Below are positions 1 to 8,910 of a stretch of DNA of 64,000 nucleotides, one piece after another (position 1 is the stretch's first letter; every line of letters begins with the position of its first letter). The position numbers were made by a program, and so were the translations under genes. This DNA comes from Myxococcus guangdongensis (GTDB lineage: Bacteria; Myxococcota; Myxococcia; Myxococcales; Myxococcaceae). Under the pieces are notes generated by a model that saw only the letters and a program-made list of their open reading frames with translations, had not been told where the DNA came from and did no database searches. Location of the stretch: contig NZ_JAJVKW010000004.1 in the NCBI RefSeq assembly GCF_024198255.1, forward strand, positions 310,001 through 374,000. Reading direction: 5' to 3'.

Positions 1-1
1 C

Positions 2-325
2 AACGTGGTGTTCCGCATGGGCTTCGCGGACACGCGCAACGAGGCGCGCCAGCTGGTGCGTCACGGTCACTTCCAGGTGAACGGCCGCAAGGTCAACATC
101 CCCTCGTTCTCCATCAAGCCGGGCACGGCCGTCGAGGTGGTGGAGAAGAGCCGCAAGGTGCTCCGCATCTCGGAGGCGCTGGAGACGGTCGACCGTCGTG
201 GCGTTCCGCAGTGGATCGACCTGGACAAGAAGTCGTTCAAGGGCACGGTTCGCACGGTCCCCAACCGCGAGGACCTGACCATGCCCATCCAGGAGCAGCT
301 CATCGTCGAGCTGTACTCGAAGTAA
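2..325 (+). CDS. rpsD: 30S ribosomal protein S4, C-terminal part (5' end outside window)
   Basis: This is the C-terminal 107 residues of S4, a primary 16S rRNA-binding protein of the small subunit. The S4 RNA-binding motif is visible at the very start ([20 protein letters not shown] followed by GRKVNIPS), and the protein ends in the typical QLIVELYSK. The reading frame is open to the left edge, so the start lies upstream. It is followed on the same strand by rpoA and rplQ, the conserved end of the alpha operon. In many bacteria S4 represses this operon translationally; nothing in this fragment tests that. Confidence 0.97.
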   Translation, partial: NVVFRMGFADTRNEARQLVRHGHFQVNGRKVNIPSFSIKPGTAVEVVEKSRKVLRISEALETVDRRGVPQWIDLDKKSFKGTVRTVPNREDLTMPIQEQLIVELYSK

Positions 326-334
326 TCCTCCACG

Positions 335-356
335 CCAGGTGCAGTCTGGCACCTGG
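335..356 (+). promoter_or_regulatory. hairpin between rpsD and rpoA
   Basis: A perfect 8-bp stem (CCAGGTGC / GCACCTGG) with a 6-nt loop lies 9 bases after the rpsD stop. No T-run follows, so it is more likely an RNA-processing or attenuation element than a terminator. The rest of the 160-base spacer up to rpoA shows only a ribosome binding site (CGAGGAGTCG) before the ATG. Confidence 0.4.
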
Positions 357-485
357 AAGTGGAACCCAGCGCCCTGGCCGACGAGGCCGGGGCGTCGTGC
401 TTTATCGCAGTCCCCTACGTGGCCATCCTCCCGCCGTGCTGGTGGGTAAGTCGGTGGTGGCGCACGTCTCGAGGAGTCGTACACC

Positions 486-1508
486 ATGGCTGATACGTTC
501 GTTGCGAAGAACTGGCGTGACCTCATCAAGCCGCGCCGGATGGAAGTGGACCAGGACAGCCTGACGCCCACCTACGGCAAGTTCGTCGCGGAGCCGCTCG
601 AGCGCGGTTTCGGCACGACGCTGGGCAACTCGCTGCGCCGGGTGCTCCTGTCGTCGCTGCAGGGCGCGGCGATCACCTCCGTGAAGATCGAGGGTGTGGA
701 CCACGAGTTCACCACCATCGCCGAAGTGTCCGAGGACGTCACGGACGTTGTGCTGAACCTGAAGGAAGTCCTCCTTCGGATGCACACGAACGAGACGAAG
801 ACGCTGCGCATCGAGGCGGAGGGCCCCAAGGAGGTCAAGGCGGGTGACATCATCGCCGACGCCGACGTGGAGATCCTCAACCCCGGTCACCACATCTGCA
901 CCATCTCCGAGGGTGGCAAGCTCCGCATGGAGCTGACGTGCCGCCGCGGCCGTGGCTACGTGCCGGCCAACTCGAACAAGGTGGCGGGTGCGCCCATCGG
1001 CACCATCCCCATCGACTCGCTGTTCTCGCCCACGCGCAAGGTGAACTACCAGGTCACCAACGCCCGCGTCGGTCAGGTCACCGACTTCGACAAGCTGTCG
1101 CTCGAGGTCTGGACGGACGGCTCGGTGTCTCCGCAGGACGCGGTGGCGTACGCGGCGAAGATCATCAAGGAGCAGCTGACCGTGTTCGTGAACTTCGACG
1201 AGACCGAGGAGCCGGTCATCGCCGAGGCGCCGAAGGAAGAGGCGAAGCTCAACGAGAACCTGTTCCGCTCGGTGGATGAGCTGGAGCTGTCGGTGCGCTC
1301 CGCCAACTGCCTGCAGCAGGCGAACATCAAGACCATCGGCGACCTGGTGCAGCGCACCGAGGCCGAGATGCTCAAGACGAAGAACTTCGGCCGCAAGTCG
1401 CTCAAGGAGATCAAGGAGATCCTGGCGGAGATGGGCCTGTCGCTCGGCATGAAGCTGGAGAACTGGCCGCCGAAGCAGGCGCCGGCTCCCGCGGCTCCCA
1501 AGGCGTAA
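486..1508 (+). CDS. rpoA: DNA-directed RNA polymerase subunit alpha
   Basis: The alpha subunit nucleates RNA polymerase assembly and contacts UP elements and activators. The 340-residue length is normal. The N-terminal domain (about 1-235) carries the conserved [20 protein letters not shown] segment. A flexible acidic linker leads to the C-terminal domain from about 254, with the DNA-binding [11 protein letters not shown] segment and a helix-hairpin-helix ([14 protein letters not shown]). The tail is Ala/Pro rich. The ATG is preceded by GAGGAG at good spacing. It sits between rpsD and rplQ, separated from each by unusually long spacers (160 and 191 bases). Confidence 0.98.
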   Translation: MADTFVAKNWRDLIKPRRMEVDQDSLTPTYGKFVAEPLERGFGTTLGNSLRRVLLSSLQGAAITSVKIEGVDHEFTTIAEVSEDVTDVVLNLKEVLLRMHTNETKTLRIEAEGPKEVKAGDIIADADVEILNPGHHICTISEGGKLRMELTCRRGRGYVPANSNKVAGAPIGTIPIDSLFSPTRKVNYQVTNARVGQVTDFDKLSLEVWTDGSVSPQDAVAYAAKIIKEQLTVFVNFDETEEPVIAEAPKEEAKLNENLFRSVDELELSVRSANCLQQANIKTIGDLVQRTEAEMLKTKNFGRKSLKEIKEILAEMGLSLGMKLENWPPKQAPAPAAPKA

Positions 1509-1577
1509 GTCTTTCGCGGTATGTGGTACTTTCCCCGCGCGCCCGCGACATGGCGGTAGGCGGCGCGCGGAGGGAAG

Positions 1578-1689
1578 GAGCCCGGTGAAGTCCTCCGGGC
1601 TCGACGAGCAGTGGTGGACCCCGTGTCGGGTCCACCCTTCCCACCCGGTACCTGATACGGCCGGAGTGGCGGGCTCCCACGGGAGCCCG
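1578..1689 (+). promoter_or_regulatory. three consecutive hairpins in the rpoA-rplQ spacer
   Basis: The 191-base spacer holds three separate perfect stems: GAGCCCGG/CCGGGCTC at 1578-1602 (9-nt loop), GTGGACCC/GGGTCCAC at 1614-1635 (6-nt loop), and CGGGCTCC/GGGAGCCCG at 1670-1689 (about 8 bp, tetraloop). The right arm of the last one contains GGGAG, the only purine-rich stretch close to the rplQ ATG at 1700, so it may mask the ribosome binding site. No T-run follows any of them. A role in processing, attenuation or translational control of rplQ is inferred. Confidence 0.45.
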
Positions 1690-1699
1690 GAGCACGACG

Positions 1700-2119
1700 A
1701 TGCGTCATAGGGTAGGACAGAGGAAGCTGCACCGCAGCACGAGCCACCGTCTCGCGATGCTGAACAACATGGTCACCTCGCTGCTCGAGCACCAGGCCAT
1801 CCGCACCACGCTGCCCAAGGCCAAGGAGGCCCGGAAGCTGGCGGAGCGCATCATCACGCTGGGTAAGCGTGGTGGGCTCTCCAACGTGCGCCTGGCGGCC
1901 CGGACCGTGAAGGACCGTGACGTGCTGAAGAAGGTCTTCAGCGAGTACAAGGATCGCTACGCCAAGCGTCCCGGCGGCTACACCCGCATCATTCGTCTCG
2001 GCTTCCGCCGGGGTGACGCTGCGGAGATGGCCCTGCTGGAGCTGGTGGACCGGCCCGAGAAGAAGGCCGCTCCCGCCGCCGAGGCTCCTGCGTCCACCGA
2101 GGAAACCAAGGCCGAGTAA
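1700..2119 (+). CDS. rplQ: 50S ribosomal protein L17
   Basis: L17 is a large-subunit protein at the exit-tunnel side. The N-terminus [17 protein letters not shown] is diagnostic, followed by [21 protein letters not shown] and the conserved [25 protein letters not shown] (core about 1-118). The last about 20 residues form an Ala/Pro/Glu-rich tail longer than in E. coli. It is the last gene of the alpha operon and converges on the minus-strand gene ending at 2232. Confidence 0.98.
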   Translation: MRHRVGQRKLHRSTSHRLAMLNNMVTSLLEHQAIRTTLPKAKEARKLAERIITLGKRGGLSNVRLAARTVKDRDVLKKVFSEYKDRYAKRPGGYTRIIRLGFRRGDAAEMALLELVDRPEKKAAPAAEAPASTEETKAE

Positions 2120-2164
2120 CGGCTTGCCAACCGCGCCCCTTCGCGAGGAGGGGCCGGAGGCTAC

Positions 2165-2202
2165 GCGAGGGCGCTCTTCCCGCTGGGGAGGGCGCCCTTC
2201 GC
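2165..2202. terminator. hairpin between convergent rplQ and the 2232-2891 gene
   Basis: An imperfect inverted repeat (GCGAGGGCGC ... GCGCCCTTCGC, with additional pairing CTTCCC/GGGGAG inside) lies 46 bases after rplQ and 30 bases beyond the stop of the opposing gene. It is well placed to end transcription from both sides. No clear T-run, so Rho-independent function is inferred. Confidence 0.5.
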
Positions 2203-2231
2203 TATTGCGGAGCCCCTGGGGGACCGTGGGG

Positions 2232-2891
2232 CTACTTCTTGGGGCCCAGCAGGCGCTTCCACTCGTTGCGCAGGTCCTCGGTGAGGTTCGCGCTGTCGTC
2301 GTGGCTGCGCATCTCCAGCGTCTCGAAGCGCAGGTCCGCGGGGGCCGCGCCGCTGGTGCCCATGAGCTGCTTGGGCGTGATCGTCATGAACTCCCCCGCG
2401 CCCACGGACGCCACCGCCGCGCGGTACTGGCCGTTGACGATGAGGGTGACGTCCTTCCACGCCTCCTTGCTCTCGTTCCAGATGGTGATGGAGGGCCGGT
2501 CCAGCTTGTCGCTGAGCACCAGGCGCGCGTCCATGTCACCCGTCTGCATGGAGCTGCCAGGGCAGGCGATGGCGAAGCTGGCCGCCGTCATCACCAGCCA
2601 CCCGGCGACGATGGAGGCCTTGTACTTGAAGAACCGGTCGCGCTGACTGAAGTCGGCCGCGAACTCCTTGAGGACGGAGAGCGCGTTGAGGGCCTGGTTG
2701 GAGGCCTCGCCCGCGAGCCGCTTGCCCAGCGGCCCATCCTGCTTCGACTTCTCCAGCGGCGCGGTGCGCGCGGCGGACATCACACGCATGCCCGGGCTCG
2801 TCGGCGTGCGCGGCATGCCCGGATTCGTCGGAGTGCGCGGCTGAGTGCCCGTGGGGGCTGCCGTGCTCGGAGACTTGCGACCTTCGCTCAT
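2232..2891 (-). CDS. uncharacterised single-pass membrane protein
   Basis: I do not recognise a family. The 219-residue product has a Pro/Thr/Gly-rich N-terminus with a short repeated motif ([15 protein letters not shown], about 21-35), a hydrophobic segment at about 92-110 ([16 protein letters not shown]) and a C-terminal region of about 105 residues that looks like an extracytoplasmic beta-rich domain ([15 protein letters not shown]). The start ATG is 37 bases after the stop of the TPR lipoprotein gene on the same strand, so the two and the upstream acyltransferase are probably one operon. Function unknown; an envelope role is inferred from neighbours. Confidence 0.8.
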   Translation of the reverse strand: MSEGRKSPSTAAPTGTQPRTPTNPGMPRTPTSPGMRVMSAARTAPLEKSKQDGPLGKRLAGEASNQALNALSVLKEFAADFSQRDRFFKYKASIVAGWLVMTAASFAIACPGSSMQTGDMDARLVLSDKLDRPSITIWNESKEAWKDVTLIVNGQYRAAVASVGAGEFMTITPKQLMGTSGAAPADLRFETLEMRSHDDSANLTEDLRNEWKRLLGPKK

Positions 2892-2928
2892 CGGAGCTCG
2901 AAGTGTAGAGGGCCGGGCCCGTTGGTGG

Positions 2929-4311
2929 CTACTGGCCCTTGAGGCTTTGCAACGCGCGCGATGCCATCGCGTTCTCCGGCTGCGCTTCCAGCACCTTGGA
3001 GAGCCAACGCTCGGCCTCCGCGGCCGCTGCCTTGCGCGCCTGCGGGCGCGTGGACTTCAGCGTCTGCTCGGTGAAGAGCAGCCCCAAGCGCAGCGTGAAC
3101 TCGACGTTCTCCGGGTCCTTTTCGACCACGTACCGCAGCTCGCGCTCGGCGGCGGGGTAGTCCGCCTCGAGCTGGTACACGAGGGCGAGCTTGCCTCGCG
3201 CGGGGAGGGAGTCGGGCGTGAGGGACACCGCGACGGTGAACGCCTCGCGCGCGGCGGGCAAATCCCGCCGCTCCAGGTGCAGATCGCCCAGGCGGAACCA
3301 CGCCGCGTCCAGGAGGGGGTGCAGCGCGACGGCCCTCTCGAAGGAGCCGCGCGCCGCGTCGGGGCGCTGGCGGGCCGCGTAGAGCTCGCCCAGGTACAGG
3401 TGGTTCTTCCCGTCACGCGGAGCGCGCTCGATGGCCTGCTTGAACTCGTCCACCGCGCGGCCCGCGTCGTCCAGGCGCTGATAGGCCAGGCCCAGCAGCG
3501 AGTGGAGCACGGCCAGGTCCGGGTAGTCGTGCAGCACCTCCTCGAAGGCGAGGATGGCGTGCTGCGGGGCATCCAAGTCGTTCAGGTAGCGAAGGCCCTC
3601 CTCGAGTTTGGCCTCGGCCGCCTTGGGGGTGCCTCCGAAGGGGTCGCTGATCTGCTCCATCAGCGCGCGCGCCGTCGCGACGTCCGCGGCCGAGGGGCGG
3701 CCTCGCACCACGACGCCCAGCGCCTCCACCGCGCCTGGGGAGTCCCCGGTGCGGTGCAGCGCCTTGGCCAGGGGCAGCCGCCACGCGGTGCGCTCGGGCG
3801 CGAGCAGGGCGGCGCGGCGCAGCGGCTCCACGGCGGCGGGGTACTGCTCGGACTCGAGCCGGGCGACGCCCAGCCGGTAGTGGTACTCAGCCGTGTCCGG
3901 GGCGAGGGTGATGGCGCGCTCGAAGGCGGCCACGGCCGGGGCGCCGGCGTCCCTGGCGCGGGAGAACAGGGCGAGCCCCAGCATGTACTGGTCCACGGCG
4001 CGCTCACCCTTGGCGATGCGCCCCTGCAGCTCTTGAATCCACGCGTCCGCGCGGCCCGCCTTCACGTGGGCCTCCGTCAACGTGCGCGCGACGTCCACGT
4101 CCTCGGGGGACCGGGCATGCAGGTCCGCCAGAATCCCGAGGGCCTTCTGGGGCTGGTTCTCCTCCAGGTAGGCCCGCGCGCGCGAGCGCTCGTCGGTGGG
4201 CACCGCGGCGCCCGTCTTCGTGGTGGAGGTGTGGCCGCAGCCAGCGGCGAGGAGTCCCAGACCCAGCACGGCGGCGCGAGCCCAGGGGCGGAAGCGGAAG
4301 GCGGGAGTCAT
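2929..4311 (-). CDS. tetratricopeptide repeat lipoprotein
   Basis: The predicted 460-residue protein starts with a lipoprotein signal (ARAAVLGLGLLAAGC, lipidated Cys at 25), which fixes the start at the ATG at 4311 rather than further upstream where the frame stays open. The rest is a string of about ten TPR units, for example YHYRLGVARLESEQYPAAVE and NHLYLGELYAARQRPDAARG, ending close to the C-terminus. TPR lipoproteins act as assembly scaffolds in the periplasm or outer membrane; the partner is unknown. It lies 16 bases downstream of the plsC-like gene and 37 bases upstream of the small membrane protein gene, an apparent operon. Confidence 0.88.
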   Translation of the reverse strand: MTPAFRFRPWARAAVLGLGLLAAGCGHTSTTKTGAAVPTDERSRARAYLEENQPQKALGILADLHARSPEDVDVARTLTEAHVKAGRADAWIQELQGRIAKGERAVDQYMLGLALFSRARDAGAPAVAAFERAITLAPDTAEYHYRLGVARLESEQYPAAVEPLRRAALLAPERTAWRLPLAKALHRTGDSPGAVEALGVVVRGRPSAADVATARALMEQISDPFGGTPKAAEAKLEEGLRYLNDLDAPQHAILAFEEVLHDYPDLAVLHSLLGLAYQRLDDAGRAVDEFKQAIERAPRDGKNHLYLGELYAARQRPDAARGSFERAVALHPLLDAAWFRLGDLHLERRDLPAAREAFTVAVSLTPDSLPARGKLALVYQLEADYPAAERELRYVVEKDPENVEFTLRLGLLFTEQTLKSTRPQARKAAAAEAERWLSKVLEAQPENAMASRALQSLKGQ

Positions 4312-4327
4312 CGTCACGGAGCGAATC

Positions 4328-5116
4328 TCAGGAGGTAGGGGTGGCGTGGGCGGAGCCGACGCCCTCGTGGCCGGCGGAGGCGATGGCGTCCTCGTGGTCG
4401 CCGCCCTTGCCGCCCATCTCGAGGTTGTCCGCGATGATGGCCTCGCGCACGGCCCGGGCGAGACCCTCGCGGTCATTCTCCGCGAAGACGGTGGTGTCGA
4501 TGGGCTTGCCCACCCTCACGCGGATGACGCCGGGGGTGATGTTCCAGCTGTCCTTGGGCATGAGGTTTCCGGAGCCCTCGATGGTGACCGGGCAGATGGG
4601 GACGCGCGCCTTGAGCGCGAGCGCGAAGGGGCCCTTCTTGAAGGGCAGCACGCGGCCGTCCGAGGAGCGGGTGCCCTCCGGGTAGAGGAAGATGCTGGTG
4701 CCGCCGCGAATCTTGGCCGCCGCCGCCGCCAGCGAGCTGATGGCCTTGGCGCGGTTGGTGCGGTTGATGAAGACGTGGCCTCCCAGCGCCAGGTACCAGC
4801 CGATGAGCGGCACCCACTTGAGCTGGTCCTTGGCCACGAAGCGGAAGGGCACCGGCACCGCCATGAAGTGGGCCGGGATGTCGATGGTGGACTGGTGGTT
4901 GCCCACGTAGATGGTGGGGCGCTTGGGGTCCACGTGCTCCTGACCGGAGACCTCCAGCTTCGCGCCACCGGCCCACAGGAGCACCGGGGACCACAGCTCG
5001 CGGACCACCCACAGCGCGCTCGAGGAGCGCAGCGTGACGAGCATCGCGACGAGGGTCAGGGGAAAGCAGACGAGCGTCCAGACTCCAGCGGTCAACATGC
5101 AGAAAAGCTTGCGCAT
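4328..5116 (-). CDS. 1-acyl-sn-glycerol-3-phosphate acyltransferase family protein (PlsC-like)
   Basis: Likely transfers an acyl chain to lysophosphatidic acid in phospholipid synthesis at the inner membrane. The 262-residue protein has an N-terminal hydrophobic segment (about 5-28), the catalytic NHQSTID motif (His74, Asp79), the INRTNR motif near 115 and the FLYPEGTRS motif near 144, in the spacing of the LPLAT/PlsC family. The start at 5116 follows GAGGAGGGGG; the upstream open frame to 5293 has no support. The C-terminal 30 residues are Gly/His/Ala rich and not conserved-looking. First gene of a three-gene minus-strand set; divergent from the kinase gene at 5354. Other lysophospholipid acceptors are possible. 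Confidence 0.92.
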   Translation of the reverse strand: MRKLFCMLTAGVWTLVCFPLTLVAMLVTLRSSSALWVVRELWSPVLLWAGGAKLEVSGQEHVDPKRPTIYVGNHQSTIDIPAHFMAVPVPFRFVAKDQLKWVPLIGWYLALGGHVFINRTNRAKAISSLAAAAAKIRGGTSIFLYPEGTRSSDGRVLPFKKGPFALALKARVPICPVTIEGSGNLMPKDSWNITPGVIRVRVGKPIDTTVFAENDREGLARAVREAIIADNLEMGGKGGDHEDAIASAGHEGVGSAHATPTS

Positions 5117-5353
5117 CCCTCGGCCCCCTCCTCGGGGCCGGCTCGACGCCCAGGCAAAGGCCTGGACCCGAGGGCAGTCCCGCCGCGAGATGTCCTGTCC
5201 CGAACGTCCAGACGGGCGGCCGCACCCTGGGTGGTGGCGGCTCCCGAGACGTGGCGGGACGGTGAGGGCGGGGGCATGCACTTCTTCTACCACGAGCCTT
5301 CCGTACCTTGTTGCTGGTGTGCTCCGCTCGCCGGGGTTACAAGCAGGGGTGGC

Positions 5354-5968
5354 TTGGCCAGGAAAAAGTTCATCGCCATCGCGGGCAACATCGGCGCCGG
5401 GAAGACGGAGCTCACGTCCTTCTTGTGCCGGAAGTACGGGCTGACACCGTCCTTCGAGCCCAATGACCAGAACCCCTATCTCGCGGACTTCTACAAGGAC
5501 ATGAAGACGTGGGCGTTCCGCTCACAGCTCTTCTTCCTCACGCACAAGTTCCGCCTCCACCGGGAGTTGGAGCGCACGACCGGTACCGTGTTGCAGGACC
5601 GCACCCTCTACGAGGACGCGGAGATCTTCGCGAAGAACCTCCACCGCCAGCGGCTCATCGACAAGCGGGACTGGAAGACGTACTGCGAGCTGTACGAGAC
5701 CCTCTCCGAGTCGCTGCGGCCTCCCGACTTGATGATCTACCTGCGCTGCCCGGTCCCCACGCTCAAAGCGCGCATCCGCCTGCGCGGCAGGTCCATGGAG
5801 AAGGACATCCCCACCCGCTACCTCCAGCGCCTCAATGCCCTGTATGAGGAATGGTTCGGTGCCTACCGGTTGTCTCCAGTGCTGGTGCTGGCCACCGACA
5901 AGCTCGACTACCTGACCAATCTGGTGGACCGCGTGGACCTCTTTCAGCAAATCGAGAAGCACCTGTGA
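5354..5968 (+). CDS. deoxynucleoside kinase (deoxyadenosine/deoxyguanosine kinase type)
   Basis: Phosphorylates deoxynucleosides in the salvage of dNTP precursors. The P-loop AGNIGAGKTEL is at about 10-20, the catalytic/substrate segment QDRTLYEDAEIF in the middle, and the lid arginines in RIRLRGRSMEKDIP, as in the dCK/dGK family. The TTG start at 5354 gives MARKKFIAIAGN, the usual distance from start to P-loop (204 residues). An upstream ATG at 5276 has a good GGTGAGGGCGGGG binding site and would add 26 residues rich in Cys and aromatics; it cannot be excluded. The stop overlaps the ATG of the next gene by one base, implying translational coupling. Confidence 0.88.
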   Translation: MARKKFIAIAGNIGAGKTELTSFLCRKYGLTPSFEPNDQNPYLADFYKDMKTWAFRSQLFFLTHKFRLHRELERTTGTVLQDRTLYEDAEIFAKNLHRQRLIDKRDWKTYCELYETLSESLRPPDLMIYLRCPVPTLKARIRLRGRSMEKDIPTRYLQRLNALYEEWFGAYRLSPVLVLATDKLDYLTNLVDRVDLFQQIEKHL

Positions 5969-7140
5969 TGGAGGTCTACCTCCTGGCGACCGAGCAGGAA
6001 GGGCCCGTGCCGTTGGATGCCCTGCGGGCCTCGTTCGCGACGGATGAGGTGGAGTTCACCCCGGACGAGGATGCCCAGGGGTTCGTGCTCCGGGCGGACA
6101 GCTCGGAGGTGCGGGTGCGGCTGACGGTGGGCCCCGAGGGCCTGCCGAAGTTCAACAAGGCCGCTTACAGCGGCAGTCCGGAGGCCTTCGCGCGGTTGGG
6201 CAAGGCGCGCGCGTACTACCACCTGTCGCTGGAGCCGGGTGGGGCGCAGCCCACGTTGCCGGTGTTCGAGGCCCTGTGGGCGGTGCGCACGCTGTTGGAG
6301 CATGTGCCCGGCGTCCTGGTGGACCTGGCGGCCTACAAGCTCCACGAGCCCGAGGACGTGGTGGAGATCACCGAGCTGGACTTCGACATCCGGGACCACG
6401 TCCACCTGCACGCGGTGGAGGTGACGGAGGGCGACACCCCGCTGTGGGTGCACTCTCACGGGATGGAGAAGTTCGGCGCTCGCGATCTGGAGATCTTCCA
6501 CCTGGCGGAGCAGGACCTGCTGCCGGCGGAGAGCTTCCTGCACGAGCTGTGTACGGACCTGGCCTTCGGGCAGGGGCCGGCGCTGCGCTCGCAGGTGGGG
6601 ACCAGCGAGGGCCAGGCCTTCATGGTGGTGCCTTCCGAAGAGGCCCGGGCGAACCTGCTCGGCGTGCCGCTGGAGACCTTCGAGGGGCACGAGGGGCTGT
6701 TCCTCACGGTGGTGTCGCCCCTGGGGCGACACAACACGTCGCAGCTGCTCGCGCCCTACCGGGAGCGCTTCTCGCAGGAGCCCGAGGAGCAGACGGAGTC
6801 CATGCGCCGCGAGGCCCAGGCGCTGCTGCCCGCGTTCCTGGCGCGCTTCCAGCGCCGGGGGTTGATGGAGCCGCTCACCTTCCTCGTCCGGGCGCCGTTC
6901 GACACCCACCCGGATGGGAACAAGGTGGTGGAGAACCTGTGGCTGGAGCTGATGGCCCGGGATGACGGCAGCCTCGTGGGCAAGCTGGTGGATGGCGCGG
7001 TGCACACCACGGAGTGGCGCAAGGGCGCCCACGTGGAGGTCGAGGAGACCCAGGTCAACGCGCTGGCGCTCAGCCGCGAGGGCCGGGCCCTGGACGAGGC
7101 CGAGATTCGGGCCCTGCTCAACGCCGAACGGCCGATGTAG
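5968..7140 (+). CDS. DUF2314 domain-containing protein
   Basis: The 390-residue protein is uncharacterised. Its last 110 residues match the pattern of DUF2314 (a block with FLVRAPFDTHPDGNKVVENL, then WLELMARDDGSLVGKLVDG and a hydrophilic KGAHVEVE stretch). The N-terminal 260 residues contain a His-rich patch (DHVHLHAVEV, VHSHGMEKFG) and resemble the region seen upstream of DUF2314 in other large members. No signal peptide or membrane segment, so cytoplasmic. Its ATG shares one base with the stop of the deoxynucleoside kinase gene. Function unknown. Confidence 0.85.
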   Translation: MEVYLLATEQEGPVPLDALRASFATDEVEFTPDEDAQGFVLRADSSEVRVRLTVGPEGLPKFNKAAYSGSPEAFARLGKARAYYHLSLEPGGAQPTLPVFEALWAVRTLLEHVPGVLVDLAAYKLHEPEDVVEITELDFDIRDHVHLHAVEVTEGDTPLWVHSHGMEKFGARDLEIFHLAEQDLLPAESFLHELCTDLAFGQGPALRSQVGTSEGQAFMVVPSEEARANLLGVPLETFEGHEGLFLTVVSPLGRHNTSQLLAPYRERFSQEPEEQTESMRREAQALLPAFLARFQRRGLMEPLTFLVRAPFDTHPDGNKVVENLWLELMARDDGSLVGKLVDGAVHTTEWRKGAHVEVEETQVNALALSREGRALDEAEIRALLNAERPM

Positions 7141-7194
7141 TGCGACGCGGCGCCGCTTGCCCGCGTCATCCAGGACGCTAGGCTCGCGCGCCGC

Positions 7195-8910
7195 ATGCCC
7201 GCACTCCTGCTGCTCACCGGCCCGTCCGCGGGGCGCCATTACGAGGTGCTCTCGGACATGGCCATCGGCCGCAGCCCGTCCTGCGAAATCCCCCTGCGGG
7301 ATGACCAGGTCTCGCGCAAGCATGCCCAGCTCACCGTGCAGGAGGGGCAGGTCCGGCTGACGGACCTGGACTCGCGCAACGGGACGCTCGTCAACGGCGC
7401 TCGCATCAGCGGACAGGTGGTGCTGCAGCCAGGGGACCGCGTCCGGGTGGGCTCGACGATGGCCGTGTTCGAGCCGGCCCCCGTGACGCTGGTGGAGGGT
7501 GGGCCGACGTCGCCGGGGCATGTGCCCATCGAGGAGGTGCTGCCTCACGTCGGCGCGGCGGCGGCGCTGTACTCCGCAGGCACCGCGCTCCTGGGGGCCA
7601 CCAGCGAGGCCATGGTGCTGCGCAGGCTGGCGGACGAGACGGCGCGGGCGCTCAGCGCGGACCGGGCCGCGGCGCTCCTGGGCAGCAATACGGGGCTGCT
7701 CACCGCGGCGGTGTCGGGCGCGGACGCGGTGGCCGTGCCCCGCTCGCTCGCGCAAGTGGCGTTGGACCGCAAGGAGTTGGTGCAGGCGGAGACGGAGATG
7801 TGCGCGCCGCTGGTGGCCTCGGGCGGCAAGCCGTTCGGCGTGCTCTATGCGACGCGGGCGGACTCGTCGTTCACGGGGGGAGAGGGACAGCTCCTCGCCG
7901 CTCTGGGGCGGTTGGGGGGCGAGGCGTATACGGCGGTGCGCTCGCGGGTGGAGGCGGAGGCGCCGGTGCCCGTGCTGCTCGGGACGTCCAGGCCGCTGCG
8001 TGCGCTCGCGGATGCGGCGCGCCGGGCCGCCAACAGCGCCGCGCCAGTGGTGCTGCATGGCGAGCCGGGCACGGGCAAGACGCTGCTGGCTCGCGTCATC
8101 CATGCCCGCTCTCCGCGCGCGCTGGAGCCCCTGGTGACGGTGGACTGTCGGCTGCCACAGGATGCCGTGGAGGAGGCGCTCTTCGGTCGGGCCAGCGCGC
8201 CGGGGCAGCCTCCGGTGGCGTCCGCGCTGCTGCGCGCGGACCGGGGCTCGCTGCTGCTCCAGCATGTCGAGGCGCTGCCGCGTGCCACGGCGGAGCGACT
8301 GGTGCGGTTGCTGGCCCGGAGGACGGCTCCCGCACGGCAGGGTGGTGAGGAGCCCGTGGACGTGCGGCTGCTCGTCACGTCGTTGGCTCCGGTGGCGGTG
8401 CTGGGCTCCAAGGGCGAGGTGGACGCGGCCCTGGCCCGGACGCTGATGGGCTTCGAGCTGGAGGTGCCGGCGCTGCGGGAGCGACGGGCGGATGTGATGG
8501 CGCTGCTCGAGGGATTCCTGGCGCGCGCGTCGCGTCGGGTGCGCCGGGAGCCTCCGACGCTGGGACCCGATGCGCGGCGGCTGCTGACGGACTATCCATG
8601 GCCTCACAACGTTCGCGAGCTGGAGCTCGTGGGGGAGCGGCTGGGGTTGCTGTACGCGGGAGCTCGCGTGGGGGCGCTGCACCTGCCTCCCGAGGTGCAG
8701 CAGGGCGCGGCGGCGAGTGATGCGCAGACGCTCCAGGCGCGTGTCGGGAGGCTCGAGCGCGACGCCATCGCGGAGGCGCTCCGTGAGGCGGGCGGCAAGA
8801 AGGTGCGCGCCGCGGCGCTGCTGGGCATCAGCCGGCCCACGCTGGACAAGAAGATTGAAGAGTACGGCCTGGCGGTGGAGCGCGGGCGGCGAGGCGAGGA
8901 CGGGCGCTGA
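7195..8910 (+). CDS. FHA-GAF-AAA-Fis regulator with degenerate sigma-54 activator core
   Basis: The 571-residue protein has an FHA phosphothreonine-binding domain (about 23-93, with GRS, SRKH and SRNGTLVNG motifs), a GAF-like region (about 110-255), a sigma-54 activator-type AAA region (about 265-500) and a C-terminal Fis-type helix-turn-helix (AAALLGISRPTLDKKIEEYG). Walker A is intact (GEPGTGKT, 289-296). The segment that should hold GAFTGA reads FGRASAPGQPPVAS, and the Walker B position reads SLLLQHVEAL where hhhhDE is expected. It therefore probably cannot hydrolyse ATP or engage sigma-54 in the usual way, and may be a phospho-dependent DNA-binding protein. FHA-type activators are common in Myxococcus signalling. 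The last codons lie inside the first unit of a tandem repeat. Confidence 0.88.
   Translation: MPALLLLTGPSAGRHYEVLSDMAIGRSPSCEIPLRDDQVSRKHAQLTVQEGQVRLTDLDSRNGTLVNGARISGQVVLQPGDRVRVGSTMAVFEPAPVTLVEGGPTSPGHVPIEEVLPHVGAAAALYSAGTALLGATSEAMVLRRLADETARALSADRAAALLGSNTGLLTAAVSGADAVAVPRSLAQVALDRKELVQAETEMCAPLVASGGKPFGVLYATRADSSFTGGEGQLLAALGRLGGEAYTAVRSRVEAEAPVPVLLGTSRPLRALADAARRAANSAAPVVLHGEPGTGKTLLARVIHARSPRALEPLVTVDCRLPQDAVEEALFGRASAPGQPPVASALLRADRGSLLLQHVEALPRATAERLVRLLARRTAPARQGGEEPVDVRLLVTSLAPVAVLGSKGEVDAALARTLMGFELEVPALRERRADVMALLEGFLARASRRVRREPPTLGPDARRLLTDYPWPHNVRELELVGERLGLLYAGARVGALHLPPEVQQGAAASDAQTLQARVGRLERDAIAEALREAGGKKVRAAALLGISRPTLDKKIEEYGLAVERGRRGEDGR

Noticed and set aside
5944..8682. 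912-codon minus-strand open frame
   Set aside because: Antisense to the DUF2314 and FHA-regulator genes; no start context or domains.
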